Shown here: positions 35,234 through 44,087 of the stretch, piece after piece
Position numbering within the stretch: the first letter of the stretch is position 1
Layout of the letters: each line of letters opens with the position of its first letter
Assembly: GCF_006540305.1 (NCBI RefSeq)
Contig: NZ_BJOR01000001.1
Coordinates: 2,170,001 to 2,234,000, forward strand
Direction: 5' to 3'
Origin: Streptomyces sp. 6-11-2
GTDB lineage: Bacteria > Actinomycetota > Actinomycetes > Streptomycetales > Streptomycetaceae
Length of the DNA stretch: 64,000 bases
The notes under the pieces: model-generated
Told to the model about the DNA's origin: nothing
Seen by the model: only the letters and a program-made list of their open reading frames with translations
Databases searched by the model: none
Program-made: the position numbers and the translations under genes

Positions 35234-36115
35234 ATGGCGCCGATCACGGAGGTGGAGGGGCGACGGCTCGCGCTCAGCAACCTGGACAAGGTGCTGTATC
35301 CCGCGAGCGGGTTCACCAAGGGGGAGGTGCTGCACTACTACGCGACGGCCGCCGACGCGCTGCTGCCCCATCTGCGGGACCGGCCGGTGTCCTTCCTGCG
35401 GTACCCGGACGGGCCGGACGGGCAGGTGTTCTTCGCCAAGAACGTGCCGCCGGGTACGCCCGAGTGGGTGACGACGACCGAGGTGCCGAGGTCGGCGGGG
35501 GCGGCCCGGATGGTCCTCGTGCAGGATCTGCCGAGTCTGATGTGGGCGGCCAACCTGGTGACCGAGTTCCACACCCCGCAGTGGCTGGCCGAGGCACCCG
35601 AGGAGGCCGACCGGCTGGTGTTCGACCTGGACCCCGGGGCGCCGGCGAGTGTCGTGGACTGCTGCCGGGTGGCGTTGTGGCTGCGGGAGCGGCTGGCCGA
35701 GGACGGGATCGAGGCGCACGCGAAGACGTCCGGATCGAAGGGGCTGCATCTGCTGGCCGCGGTACGGGGGGCTTCGAGCGCGCGGACGTCCGAGTACGCG
35801 AAGGGGCTCGCCGTGGAGGCGGAGCGTGCCATGCCCGATCTGGTGCTGCACCGGATGACGCGGAGTCTGCGCCCGGGGAAGGTGTTCGTCGACTGGAGTC
35901 AGAACGCGGCGCGGAAGACCACGGCGGCGCCCTACACGCTGCGGGCCCGCCGGGAGCCGGCGGTCTCGGCGCCGGTCACGTGGGAGGAGGTGGCGGGGTG
36001 CCGGGCGCCGGGGCGGCTGGAGTTCCGGGCGCGCGACATCGTGCCCCGTCTGCGGGACCACGGTGACCTGCTGGCCCCCCTGCTGGACCCTGGGCGCGCG
36101 GCCGCGCTGCCGTGA
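35234..36115 (+). CDS. ligD: LigD-type polymerase/primase (stand-alone Pol domain)
   Basis: 293 residues. AEP-family polymerase domain of LigD: LSNLDKVLYPASGFTKGEVL, the catalytic pair DLDPG (FDLDPGAPASVV, about 131-143), KTSGSKGLHLL, and D in VFVDWSQNAARKTT. No ligase or nuclease domain is attached, so sealing needs a separate ligase. ATG 35234 has no clear ribosome site; the leader TTTCTTATCGT is AT-rich for this genome. Works with the divergent Ku in end joining. Confidence 0.94.
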   Translation: MAPITEVEGRRLALSNLDKVLYPASGFTKGEVLHYYATAADALLPHLRDRPVSFLRYPDGPDGQVFFAKNVPPGTPEWVTTTEVPRSAGAARMVLVQDLPSLMWAANLVTEFHTPQWLAEAPEEADRLVFDLDPGAPASVVDCCRVALWLRERLAEDGIEAHAKTSGSKGLHLLAAVRGASSARTSEYAKGLAVEAERAMPDLVLHRMTRSLRPGKVFVDWSQNAARKTTAAPYTLRARREPAVSAPVTWEEVAGCRAPGRLEFRARDIVPRLRDHGDLLAPLLDPGRAAALP

Positions 36116-36120
36116 GAGGA

Positions 36121-36272
36121 AACCGCCGTCCGGTCACACCACTCGGGCGGCACCCGGCCGTCCGGTCACACCCGCTGGGGCGGCACCCGGCCGTCCGGTC
36201 TCACCGCTCGGGGGAACCAGGTCATCCGGTCACACCCGCTCGGCTCGGCCGCCGGGTCACACCCGCTCCCAC
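36121..36272. repeat. Degenerate 28-37 bp tandem repeats behind ligD
   Basis: Five imperfect units carry the core CCGTCCGGTCACACCCGCT (variants CACCACT, CTCACCGCT). They start just after the ligD stop and run over the last codons of the convergent NERD gene (stop at 36257). Confidence 0.7.
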
Positions 36273-37069
36273 GTCCTGCGGTCCCTCGCCATCGCGTGGA
36301 GTGCTTCCACGTCCGCCGGTTTCAGCAGGGCGCCCAGGCGGGTCAGGTTCCCCAGGTCGGCAGGTTCCAGGACGCGTACGCCCCTGGGCCGGGCGGTGAC
36401 GCGGAGGGCGGCCGGGTCCGTCAGGACCAGGAGGGGGCGCACCTCGGCCGTCAGGGCGTAGGAGGCCCGGTCGGCCCGGCCGCGGAGGTCGCGCAGGAGG
36501 GGGGCGGGGTCGTGCCGGCCGAGGGCGACCATCGGGTCGTCGATGCGGACGCGCTGCTTGCGGGCGTACAGGGCGTGGACGGCGAAGAGGCCGCCGGGGC
36601 CGATGACCAGGTGGTGGATGCGGTCGCCGCCGGGCAGCGGGACGGAGTGGAGGGCGTGCCAGCCGGCGCCGTCGAGGTGGTCCAGGGCCTCGCCCACCGT
36701 CTGCTCGGCGGTCAGGGCGCGGCGGCGCGGGTCCGGGCGGATGCGGTGAGCGGGGGCGGGCTCGCGGTCCAGCGCGATCAGCAGCGCCTCGCCGGGGCGG
36801 TTGGGGGCCAGGTCGTCGTCCGGGTGCAGACTCAGGCGGGCGAGTTCGGCGGGGGTGGGCACAGGGGGCGGGCCCACCGCCACCGGGCCGGTGAGGAAGG
36901 GGCCCAGGGCCTGGAGCACGTCCTCCTGCTCGCCCTCGCTGAGGAGGTTGACCCGGGCGGCCTCACGGTCGTACCAGGCGATGTTCCTGCCGTCGGGCCG
37001 GCAGACGTACAGCCGTTCCTGTCCATGGCGCCAGGTCGGTATGACGCGCAGTCCGCGGTGTCCGCTCAT
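36257..37069 (-). CDS. NERD (nuclease-related) domain protein
   Basis: 270 residues, soluble. The C-terminal half holds the NERD pattern: AEQTVGEALDHLDGAGWHAL, HSVPLPGGDRIHHLVIGPGG, LFAVHALYARKQRVRIDD. In typical members a D...(E/Q)xK core makes a PD-(D/E)XK-like fold; here the H-H-L-V-I-G version leaves the acidic residue uncertain. N-terminal 120 residues are of unknown type. Its last codons are part of the repeat tract, so the C-terminus may be remodelled. Confidence 0.78.
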   Translation of the reverse strand: MSGHRGLRVIPTWRHGQERLYVCRPDGRNIAWYDREAARVNLLSEGEQEDVLQALGPFLTGPVAVGPPPVPTPAELARLSLHPDDDLAPNRPGEALLIALDREPAPAHRIRPDPRRRALTAEQTVGEALDHLDGAGWHALHSVPLPGGDRIHHLVIGPGGLFAVHALYARKQRVRIDDPMVALGRHDPAPLLRDLRGRADRASYALTAEVRPLLVLTDPAALRVTARPRGVRVLEPADLGNLTRLGALLKPADVEALHAMARDRRTWERV

Positions 37070-37225
37070 GCACCATCACCCCCACGACCATGGGAACAGG
37101 CGGGGTGCTCCCGGGGCAAGAACTTGGCTACCTTGAGAGAGCCTGCCGTCGGACGCCCGACGCCGCCAGGCGGGCGGGAGCCCGAGGACGGGCTCCGATG
37201 GGGAGGGGGAGTTGGGGAGGCGCCG

Positions 37226-37732
37226 TTGCGAACCCACAGGAAGCAGCCCGACGTACCGGCTCCGGACAGCCCGTGGAGCGAGATCGTGCCCGGCATGTGG
37301 ATGGGCGGGCACGAGTTCAGGACGCACTCCGGGCAACTGGAACTCGCCGTCGTGCGCGATGAGTTCGATCTTGTGCAGACCCTGCTCAGGCTGCCGGGAC
37401 ACGGGCCCGACCCGGGTGTCGAGCACCATGTGTGGCCGATACCCGACGGGCCGCTGGACGGGACGCAGCTCACCGGGGTGATGCGGCTGGCCCGGGCCGC
37501 CTGTGACGCGGTGGACCAGGACCGCCGGGTCCTCGTGCGCTGCTACTCCGGTTACAACCGCTCGGGGCTGGTGATCGCGCACGCGCTGGTCCGCCAGGGA
37601 CGCTCCGCCGAGGAGGCGATCCGGCTGATCCGTGCCCGCCGCTCCCCCTGGGCGCTGCACAACGATCTGTTCGTCGACTATCTGCGGACGGGCCTGTCGA
37701 CGGCACGGCTGCTGGAGGAGCTGGCCGAGTAA
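37226..37732 (+). CDS. Dual-specificity/tyrosine-type protein phosphatase
   Basis: 168 residues from TTG 37226, favoured by GGGGAGG five bases ahead and by the frame start LRTHRKQPDVPAPDSPWSEI. Catalytic loop VRCYSGYNRSGLV is the CX5R signature (Cys nucleophile, Arg phosphate binder). WALHNDLFVDYL near the C-terminus is typical. Cytoplasmic; substrate unknown. Divergent from the NERD gene. Confidence 0.85.
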   Translation: MRTHRKQPDVPAPDSPWSEIVPGMWMGGHEFRTHSGQLELAVVRDEFDLVQTLLRLPGHGPDPGVEHHVWPIPDGPLDGTQLTGVMRLARAACDAVDQDRRVLVRCYSGYNRSGLVIAHALVRQGRSAEEAIRLIRARRSPWALHNDLFVDYLRTGLSTARLLEELAE

Positions 37733-37895
37733 CCGTTTCACCGAAGATGCGCTCCGACCGGCGGCCGCCCGCGGCCCCCCAGGGGAAACGAAAGCCCGTG
37801 AGCAAAAGGGACTTCCATACGAAACGAATAGGGTGTACGAGGCTGTTACCCGCGCCGTTCCCTCTCCCCAGCTCTCCTCCAGCCACCGGAGAAAC

Positions 37896-38693
37896 GTGTA
37901 CCGCAGACGCTCCGCCCTGGTCGCCGCCCTCGCCACCCTGCTGACGGCGACGACGGCTGCCTGCGGCGACGCGGGCGGGCTGCGCGGCGCGGGACCCACG
38001 CCGACCGCGGTCAGCCCGGCCCGGCTGTGGCCCTCGCTGCGCCCGGCGGCCAGCCCCGCCTGGCCCTACGACGAGATACAGATCGAGACGGTCAAGGGCG
38101 TCACCGCTCCCGGCGACGACATCCACGCGGTCGACCCGGTGGCCGTCGTACGGGCCGAGGTGGCCGCGCATCCGGACGCCTACACGAGCGCCAGGGCGCC
38201 GTACCAGGACACGGCCGACCGGCTCGCCGAGTGCGGCCGGGGGGAGGACCCGTCGCGGTGTCCCGTCATGCGGGCGTACTACCGGGACCTCACCGGTGAC
38301 GGGCACGACGACATGGCACTGGGCTTCCGGCTGTACCCGACCAACCAGACCGCGGTGCGCGTCTACACCTTCGAGGGGCACCGGCTGCAGCAGGTGTTCG
38401 CCAACGACGACGCGGTGATCGGCGTGGAGCTGGCCGGACGGGCCGTGATCATCCGCTCGCCGGCCGGGATCGCCGGGTACGAGTACCGCACCACGTGGTC
38501 CTGGGACCCGGAGCAGCGGGCGATGGTGTTCTCGCGCGACGAGTTCCTGCGCACCGGCCGGCACCGGCCCACGCACGCGCGTACCCACTCGCCCCTCGCC
38601 GCCTCCCCGCTCCCGCCCACCCGCGCGCCCTCCCCCGCTCCCTCACCCGTCCCCTCCTCCCCCGCCCCCTCCTCCTCCGCGGGCGTGCGATGA
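37896..38693 (+). CDS. Lipoprotein upstream of histidine kinase
   Basis: 265 residues from GTG 37896 (GGAG seven bases ahead). Lipobox TAAC at residues about 19-22 (ATTAACGDAGG). Middle domain with DLTGDGHDDMALGFR, a FG-GAP-like calcium motif (DGHDD), and a C-terminal Pro/Ser-rich tail. The ATG of the kinase overlaps its stop (ATGA), so both are coupled. May act as an outside ligand sensor for that kinase (inference, by analogy with CseA in the SigE system). Confidence 0.85.
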   Translation: MYRRRSALVAALATLLTATTAACGDAGGLRGAGPTPTAVSPARLWPSLRPAASPAWPYDEIQIETVKGVTAPGDDIHAVDPVAVVRAEVAAHPDAYTSARAPYQDTADRLAECGRGEDPSRCPVMRAYYRDLTGDGHDDMALGFRLYPTNQTAVRVYTFEGHRLQQVFANDDAVIGVELAGRAVIIRSPAGIAGYEYRTTWSWDPEQRAMVFSRDEFLRTGRHRPTHARTHSPLAASPLPPTRAPSPAPSPVPSSPAPSSSAGVR

Positions 38694-40030
38694 GGGTCGC
38701 GCTGCCCCGGTGGGCCGGGACGCTCGCGGTGAAGTCCGCGGCCTTCATCACGGTGATGTGCTGCGCGCTCGCCGCGCTGCTCGGCGTTCTCGTGCACGTC
38801 TCGGTGACCGACCAGACCGTGGGACAGGCACGCACTCTCGCCCTGTCCCGGCTGAAGGACGCCACGACCGCGTTCGAGTCGGGCGACACGCTGCTGCCGG
38901 GCGCCGGCGTCGACCCCGAGGGCCTGCCGGAGCGACTGCGGCGGCTGGCGGCGAGCGGACAGCGCGGCACGATGGTCGACATGCACCACGGGCGCCCCAC
39001 GATGTGGGCGGCCGGGCCCGCCGACCGGGGGCGGACGCTGGCCGTGGCGGTCGACTACTCGCAGCAGGCCCGCACCATCGACGCGCTGGACCAGTCCATC
39101 CTGTGGTCGTCGTTGCTCGCGATCGGGGCGACCCTGCTGGTCGGCGCGTTCGCGGTGACCCGGGTGACCCGGCGGCTGCACGCCACCGCGCGCGTGGCCC
39201 GGCGGATCAGCGCGGGCGACCTGGACGCGCGCGTGCACGACCCCCTGACGCGGGACGCGTCCCGCCCGCACGACGAGGTGGCCGCGGTCGCCGCGGCGCT
39301 GGACTCCATGGCGTCGTCGCTCCAGGGCAAGCTGCTGGCCGAGCAGCGGTTCACCGCGGACGTGGCGCACGAGTTGCGCACCCCGCTGACCGGGCTGCAC
39401 GCGGCGGCCGAACTGCTGCCGCCGGGCCGCCCCACCGAACTGGTGCGCGACCGGGTGGCCGCGCTGCGCACGCTCACCGAGGACCTGCTGGAGATCTCCC
39501 GGCTGGACACCGGGCGGGAGCTGCCGGTCCTGGACACCGGGTACCTCGGCTCGGTGGCCGAGCGAGCGGTGCGGGCGGCGAGCGCGGCGGGGGCCGCCGC
39601 CGGGACGGACACGCGGGTCAGGGTCGTACGGGACGTGTACGTGGAGACCGACCGGCGGCGGCTGGAGCGGGTGCTGGGCAACCTCGTGGCCAACGCGCAC
39701 AGCCACGGCCGGCCGCCGGTGGTGCTGACCGTGGACGGGCCGGTGGTCACCGTGCGGGACCACGGCGACGGCTACCCGGAGTACCTCGTGGCGCACGGCC
39801 CCCAGCGCTTCCGTACGGAGGGCGGCGCGACCGGGCACGGGCTCGGGCTGACCATCGCCCTGGGCCAGGCGGAGGTGCTGGGTGCCCGGCTGGAGTTCGC
39901 CAACGCGCCGGAGGGCGGGGCGGTGGCGACACTGACGCTTCCTCAGGAGCCGCCCGCGCCTTCGGGGCCGGACGCGGCCGGCGGCACCGTCCGGGATGAC
40001 GCGGGACCGGCTGACACCGCGTCCAGGTGA
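38690..40030 (+). CDS. Membrane sensor histidine kinase
   Basis: 446 residues from ATG 38690. Two membrane helices (about 13-40 and 135-157) bracket an outside sensor domain of about 90 residues. HAMP (RRLHATARVARRISAGDLDA), H-box FTADVAHELRTPLTGL with phosphoacceptor His, N-box NLVANAHSHGRP and G-box ATGHGLGLTIAL. No response regulator gene is adjacent; it is coupled to a lipoprotein instead. Confidence 0.92.
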   Translation: MRVALPRWAGTLAVKSAAFITVMCCALAALLGVLVHVSVTDQTVGQARTLALSRLKDATTAFESGDTLLPGAGVDPEGLPERLRRLAASGQRGTMVDMHHGRPTMWAAGPADRGRTLAVAVDYSQQARTIDALDQSILWSSLLAIGATLLVGAFAVTRVTRRLHATARVARRISAGDLDARVHDPLTRDASRPHDEVAAVAAALDSMASSLQGKLLAEQRFTADVAHELRTPLTGLHAAAELLPPGRPTELVRDRVAALRTLTEDLLEISRLDTGRELPVLDTGYLGSVAERAVRAASAAGAAAGTDTRVRVVRDVYVETDRRRLERVLGNLVANAHSHGRPPVVLTVDGPVVTVRDHGDGYPEYLVAHGPQRFRTEGGATGHGLGLTIALGQAEVLGARLEFANAPEGGAVATLTLPQEPPAPSGPDAAGGTVRDDAGPADTASR

Positions 40031-40195
40031 CCCGTCCCAGGGCGAGCCCGGCCCAGCGCCGGGTGACGCCTTCTCAGTCGGCTGCGCCCTGATGGCTCAG
40101 TGTGACGGGCCTCCGGGACACGGCACTCCTAATGTGGCGGTTAGTCAGATTCGCCCGTCCTCGAAGGGCGTCGCCGCCTCAGGTGGAGGTACTGC

Positions 40196-40630
40196 ATGTC
40201 CCCGCTCTCCCCCCTCACCCGACTGGCCGTGGCGGCCGCCACCGGCGCCCTCCTCTCCACGGTCGCCGCGGCACCCGCCGCCGCCGACGACGGCGGCCGG
40301 AGCGGTCACCGGACGGCGGCCGCCCAGCACAGCACGCCACCCCGGCCGAGCACGGCCGGACAGGAAGACGGCACCCCCGACCACCGCCACCCGCGCTCCT
40401 ACCGGGGCGTCGTCACGGCCCGCGGCGGGCTCGCCCTGCGCACCCACCCCGACCGCGACAGCAGGGTGCTCCAGGTGGCACGGCCGGGCCGGCTCGTGTG
40501 GATCCACTGCAAGACGCTGGGCCCGCGGGTGAACGGCAACCGCGTGTGGTACCTGCTCTCGGACGGCATCTGGGCGTGGGGCTCGGCGCGCCACATCGCC
40601 AACGTCGGGCCCTCGCCGCGCTGGTGCTGA
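40196..40630 (+). CDS. Secreted SH3-domain protein
   Basis: 144 residues from ATG 40196 after GGTGGAGG. Signal peptide MSPLSPLTRLAVAAATGALL with cut near AAPAAAD. Bacterial SH3-like domain in the C-terminal half (GVVTARGGLALRTHPDRDSR, VWYLLSDGIWAWGSARHI). Likely cell-wall associated. Sits just before the SEDS/PBP pair. Confidence 0.82.
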   Translation: MSPLSPLTRLAVAAATGALLSTVAAAPAAADDGGRSGHRTAAAQHSTPPRPSTAGQEDGTPDHRHPRSYRGVVTARGGLALRTHPDRDSRVLQVARPGRLVWIHCKTLGPRVNGNRVWYLLSDGIWAWGSARHIANVGPSPRWC

Positions 40631-40673
40631 CACCCAGGGCGGACAAGCCGCTCCTTTTGAGTAGGTTCCGGAC

Positions 40674-42035
40674 ATGACCCAGGCCGGAACCGCCGTGGCA
40701 GCGACTGCCCCGTCCGCGCCCGCCGACCGCCTCCCCCGGCGCCGCGGCGTCGAACTCTTCCTCATCGTCCTCGCCGTCCTGCTGCCGGTGTGCGGCTACT
40801 GCGCCGTCGGCCTGGCGAGGAACGGCGCCGTCCCGCCCGGCGCCGCAGGATACGGCGCCGGGCTCGGCGTACTCGCGCTGGTCGCGCACATCGCGGTGCG
40901 CCTGCGCGCGCCGTACGCCGACCCGCTGCTCCTGCCCATCGCCGTACTGCTCAACGGGCTGGGCCTGGTGCTGATCTACCGGCTTGACCTGGAGACACCG
41001 GGCGACGAGGCCGCGCCCGCCCAACTGGTGTGGTCCACGCTGGGCGTGGGGCTGTTCATCCTGGTGGTGCTGGTGCTGCGCGACCACCGGTGGCTCCAGC
41101 GCTACGCCTACCTCGGTGTCGCCAGCGCGCTCGCCCTGCTCACGATGCCGATCCTCTTCCCCGCCGTCAACGGCGCCCGCATCTGGATCCGGGTGGGCGA
41201 GCTCTCCATCCAGCCGGGCGAGTTCGCGAAGGTGCTGCTCGCGGTGTTCTTCGCCGCGTACCTGGCCGCCAACCGCGGCGCGCTGGCGTACAGCGGCCGC
41301 CGGGTGTGGCGGCTGCAACTGCCCACCGGCCGGGTGCTGGGGCCGGTGGTCACGGTCTGGCTGCTGAGCGTCTGCGTACTGGTTCTGGAACGCGACCTCG
41401 GCACCTCGCTGCTGTTCTTCGGGCTGTTCGTCGTCATGCTGTACGTGGCCACCGGCCGCATCGGCTGGATCGCGGTCGGGGTGCTCCTCGCGACGGCCGG
41501 CGCGGTCGCCGTCGGCTCGCTGGAGCCGCACGTGCACAGCCGGTTCGAGGAGTGGCTGCACCCGTTCGCGTCCATCGAGGCCGGTCAGGGGCCCGGCCAG
41601 GTGGCCCAGTCGCTGTTCTCCTTCGCGGCGGGCGGGGTGACCGGCACCGGGCTGGGCCTCGGTCACTCGATCCTCGTCGGCTTCGCCGTCAAGTCGGACT
41701 TCATCCTGGCCACCGCCGGGGAGGAACTGGGTCTGGCCGGGCTGTCCGCGGTCTTCCTGCTGTACGCGCTGTTCGTCGAGCGCGGCTACCGGGCCGGCCT
41801 CGCCCTGCGCGACCCCTTCGGCCGGCTGCTCGCGACCGGGCTCGCCTCGCTCATGGCGCTCCAGGTGTTCGTGATCGCGGGCGGGGTGACCGGCCTGATC
41901 CCGCTGACCGGACTGGCGATGCCGTTCCTGGCGCAGGGCGGCTCGTCGGTCGTGACCAACTGGACGATCGTCGCGCTGCTGATCCGGGTGAGCCATGTGG
42001 CGCGCCGGGACTACGACGGGACGGTGGCCCCGTGA
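40674..42035 (+). CDS. SEDS-family peptidoglycan glycosyltransferase (FtsW/RodA-like)
   Basis: 453 residues with ten or so membrane helices. NGARIWIRVGELSIQPGEFA matches the SEDS signature (GA..WI..G..S.QPSE) with catalytic-region Asp in LVLERDLGTSLLFFG; DFILATAGEELGLAG and GLIPLTGLAMPFLAQGGSS complete it. Polymerises glycan strands at the membrane. It is followed 19 bp later by a class B PBP, the usual partner. An extra copy of this pair besides the division set is normal in Streptomyces. Confidence 0.92.
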   Translation: MTQAGTAVAATAPSAPADRLPRRRGVELFLIVLAVLLPVCGYCAVGLARNGAVPPGAAGYGAGLGVLALVAHIAVRLRAPYADPLLLPIAVLLNGLGLVLIYRLDLETPGDEAAPAQLVWSTLGVGLFILVVLVLRDHRWLQRYAYLGVASALALLTMPILFPAVNGARIWIRVGELSIQPGEFAKVLLAVFFAAYLAANRGALAYSGRRVWRLQLPTGRVLGPVVTVWLLSVCVLVLERDLGTSLLFFGLFVVMLYVATGRIGWIAVGVLLATAGAVAVGSLEPHVHSRFEEWLHPFASIEAGQGPGQVAQSLFSFAAGGVTGTGLGLGHSILVGFAVKSDFILATAGEELGLAGLSAVFLLYALFVERGYRAGLALRDPFGRLLATGLASLMALQVFVIAGGVTGLIPLTGLAMPFLAQGGSSVVTNWTIVALLIRVSHVARRDYDGTVAP

Positions 42036-42054
42036 CCCGTGAGGAGGCCGTCCG

Positions 42055-43524
42055 TTGACCCGGTGCATCCGGCATGCCGCGGCCTTCTGCGTGCTGCTGC
42101 TGGTGGCGCTCCTGGTGAACATCGCCTGGTTGCAGGTGCTCCAGAGCCCGACGTACGGCGGCAACCCGGCCAACCGCCGTCCCGCCATCGCCCGTTATCA
42201 GCAGCCGCGCGGCGAGATCCTGGTCGGCGGCCGGCCGGTCACCGGCTCCAAGGACACCCGGGAGCAACTGCGCTTCGAACGGACCTACACGGACGGGCCG
42301 TTGTACGCGCCGGTGACCGGCTTCGCCTCGCAGCTGTACGGGACGACGCTCCTGGAGTACTCCGAGGACGCGGTGCTGTCGGGCTCCGATCCGATGCTCG
42401 CCGGGTTCGGGCTGTGGCGGGGCGTCGCGGGCGGGCGGAGCCCGGGCGGGAATGTGGTGACGACGATCGACCCGGCCGCCCAGCGGGCCGCGTTCGAGGG
42501 GCTGGGCGGACGCAAGGGGGCGGTCGCGGCGATCGAGCCGACGTCGGGGCGGATCCTGGCGCTGGTGTCCACGCCCTCGTACGACCCCTCGCTGCTGTCC
42601 GGGAACAGGCCGGCGGTGTCGGCGGTGTGGGCACGGCTGAACGAGGACCCGGAGCGGCCGATGCTGAACCGGGCGGTGCGGCAGACGTATCCGCCGGGGT
42701 CGACGTTCAAGGTGGTCACCGCGGCGGCCGCGCTGGACGCGGGCGTGGTGCAGGATCTGGACGAGCCGACCGACTCCCCCGACCCGTATCTGCTGCCGGG
42801 CACGAATACGTGGCTGTACAACGAGGCCGACGGCTGCGCGAACGCCTCCCTGCGGCATGCGTTCGAGTGGTCGTGCAACACGGTGTTCGCGAAGCTGGGC
42901 GTGGACGTGGGGGTGCGGGGCATGCGGGCCGCGGCGGAGGGGTTCGGCTTCAACGACAAGAAGGTGAGGATTCCCTTCTCGGTCTCGCCGAGCACGTTCG
43001 ACACCCGGGTGGACCGGGCGCAGCTCGCGCTGTCGTCGATCGGGCAGTACAACACGCGGGCCACTCCGCTTCAGATGGCGATGGTGGCGGCCGCGGTCGC
43101 GAACGGCGGGCAGGCGCGGTCGCCGTACCTCGTGGAGCGGACCACCCGCCAAAACGGGGGCACGGTCTCCACGGCCGGCTCCCGGCCCGCGCGGCAGGTG
43201 ATGCTTCCGGCGACCGCGGCGCGGCTGAAGGAGCTGATGACCGACGTGGTCACCGAGGGCACCGGCGGGAACGCGGCGATCCCCGGGGCCACGGTGGGCG
43301 GCAAGACCGGCACCGCCCAGCACGGCCTGGGCAACGCCGGTACGCCGTACGCCTGGTTCGTCTCCTGGGCGCAGGGCGACGACGACGTGGAGCCGAGGGT
43401 CGCGGTCGCGGTGGTGGTGGAGGACGCGTCCGCGCGGCGGGGCGACATCAGCGGGGGCGGTACGGCGGCGCCGATCGCCAAGGCGGTGATGGAGACGGTG
43501 CTGCACGCGCCGCCCGCTGGGTGA
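42055..43524 (+). CDS. Class B penicillin-binding protein (transpeptidase)
   Basis: 489 residues from TTG 42055, supported by GAGGAGG upstream. N-terminal membrane anchor (about 7-25). Dimerisation region, then transpeptidase motifs: YPPGSTFKVV (SxxK serine), WSCNTV (SxN) and VGGKTGTAQ (KTG). Crosslinks peptidoglycan together with the SEDS partner upstream. Confidence 0.94.
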   Translation: MTRCIRHAAAFCVLLLVALLVNIAWLQVLQSPTYGGNPANRRPAIARYQQPRGEILVGGRPVTGSKDTREQLRFERTYTDGPLYAPVTGFASQLYGTTLLEYSEDAVLSGSDPMLAGFGLWRGVAGGRSPGGNVVTTIDPAAQRAAFEGLGGRKGAVAAIEPTSGRILALVSTPSYDPSLLSGNRPAVSAVWARLNEDPERPMLNRAVRQTYPPGSTFKVVTAAAALDAGVVQDLDEPTDSPDPYLLPGTNTWLYNEADGCANASLRHAFEWSCNTVFAKLGVDVGVRGMRAAAEGFGFNDKKVRIPFSVSPSTFDTRVDRAQLALSSIGQYNTRATPLQMAMVAAAVANGGQARSPYLVERTTRQNGGTVSTAGSRPARQVMLPATAARLKELMTDVVTEGTGGNAAIPGATVGGKTGTAQHGLGNAGTPYAWFVSWAQGDDDVEPRVAVAVVVEDASARRGDISGGGTAAPIAKAVMETVLHAPPAG

Positions 43525-43568
43525 GACGGGGGTGCCCGGGGGCACCGTGGCCGCCCTACCGTTCGGGC

Positions 43569-44087
43569 ATGACGATTCCGGCATCGGTGCACGAACTCGC
43601 CCAGGTCAACATCGCCCGCCTCAACGCCCCCCTGGACGCACCGCAGTTGAAGGACTTCGTGGACGCGCTCGACCCGGTGAACGCCGACGCGGACGCCGCG
43701 GACGGTTTCGTCTGGCGGCTGAAGAGCGACTCCGGCAACGCGACGGACGTGGCGGTGTTCGGCGACGCGTGGCTGATCGTCAACATGTCGGTGTGGCGGG
43801 ACGCGAACGCCCTGACGGCCTACATGTACCGGGGCCGGCACCGGGAGATGCTCGCCCGCCGCCGGGAGTTCTTCGAGCGGCCGACGGAGGCGGTCACCGC
43901 GCTGTGGTGGGTTCCGGCGGGTCACCGTCCTACGGTCGCGGAGGCGGAGAAACGGCTCCTCCACCTCCGTGCGCACGGTCCGACGGAGTACGCGTTCACC
44001 CTGCGGGCGTCGTTTCCGCCCCGGCAGGCGGTGCCGGTGGCCGGTGGGGCGCCCGAGCAGCCGGGTGATCAGCCGGTGAGGCGCTGA
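43569..44087 (+). CDS. DUF3291-type protein
   Basis: 172 residues from ATG 43569. ELAQVNIARLNAPLDAPQLK, FVDALDPVNADADAADGFVW and WLIVNMSVWRDANALTAYMY are the marks of the DUF3291 family, a dimeric alpha/beta-barrel (monooxygenase-like) fold. Activity unknown. Its 3' end overlaps the convergent ferritin-like gene by 19 bp. Confidence 0.85.
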   Translation: MTIPASVHELAQVNIARLNAPLDAPQLKDFVDALDPVNADADAADGFVWRLKSDSGNATDVAVFGDAWLIVNMSVWRDANALTAYMYRGRHREMLARRREFFERPTEAVTALWWVPAGHRPTVAEAEKRLLHLRAHGPTEYAFTLRASFPPRQAVPVAGGAPEQPGDQPVRR

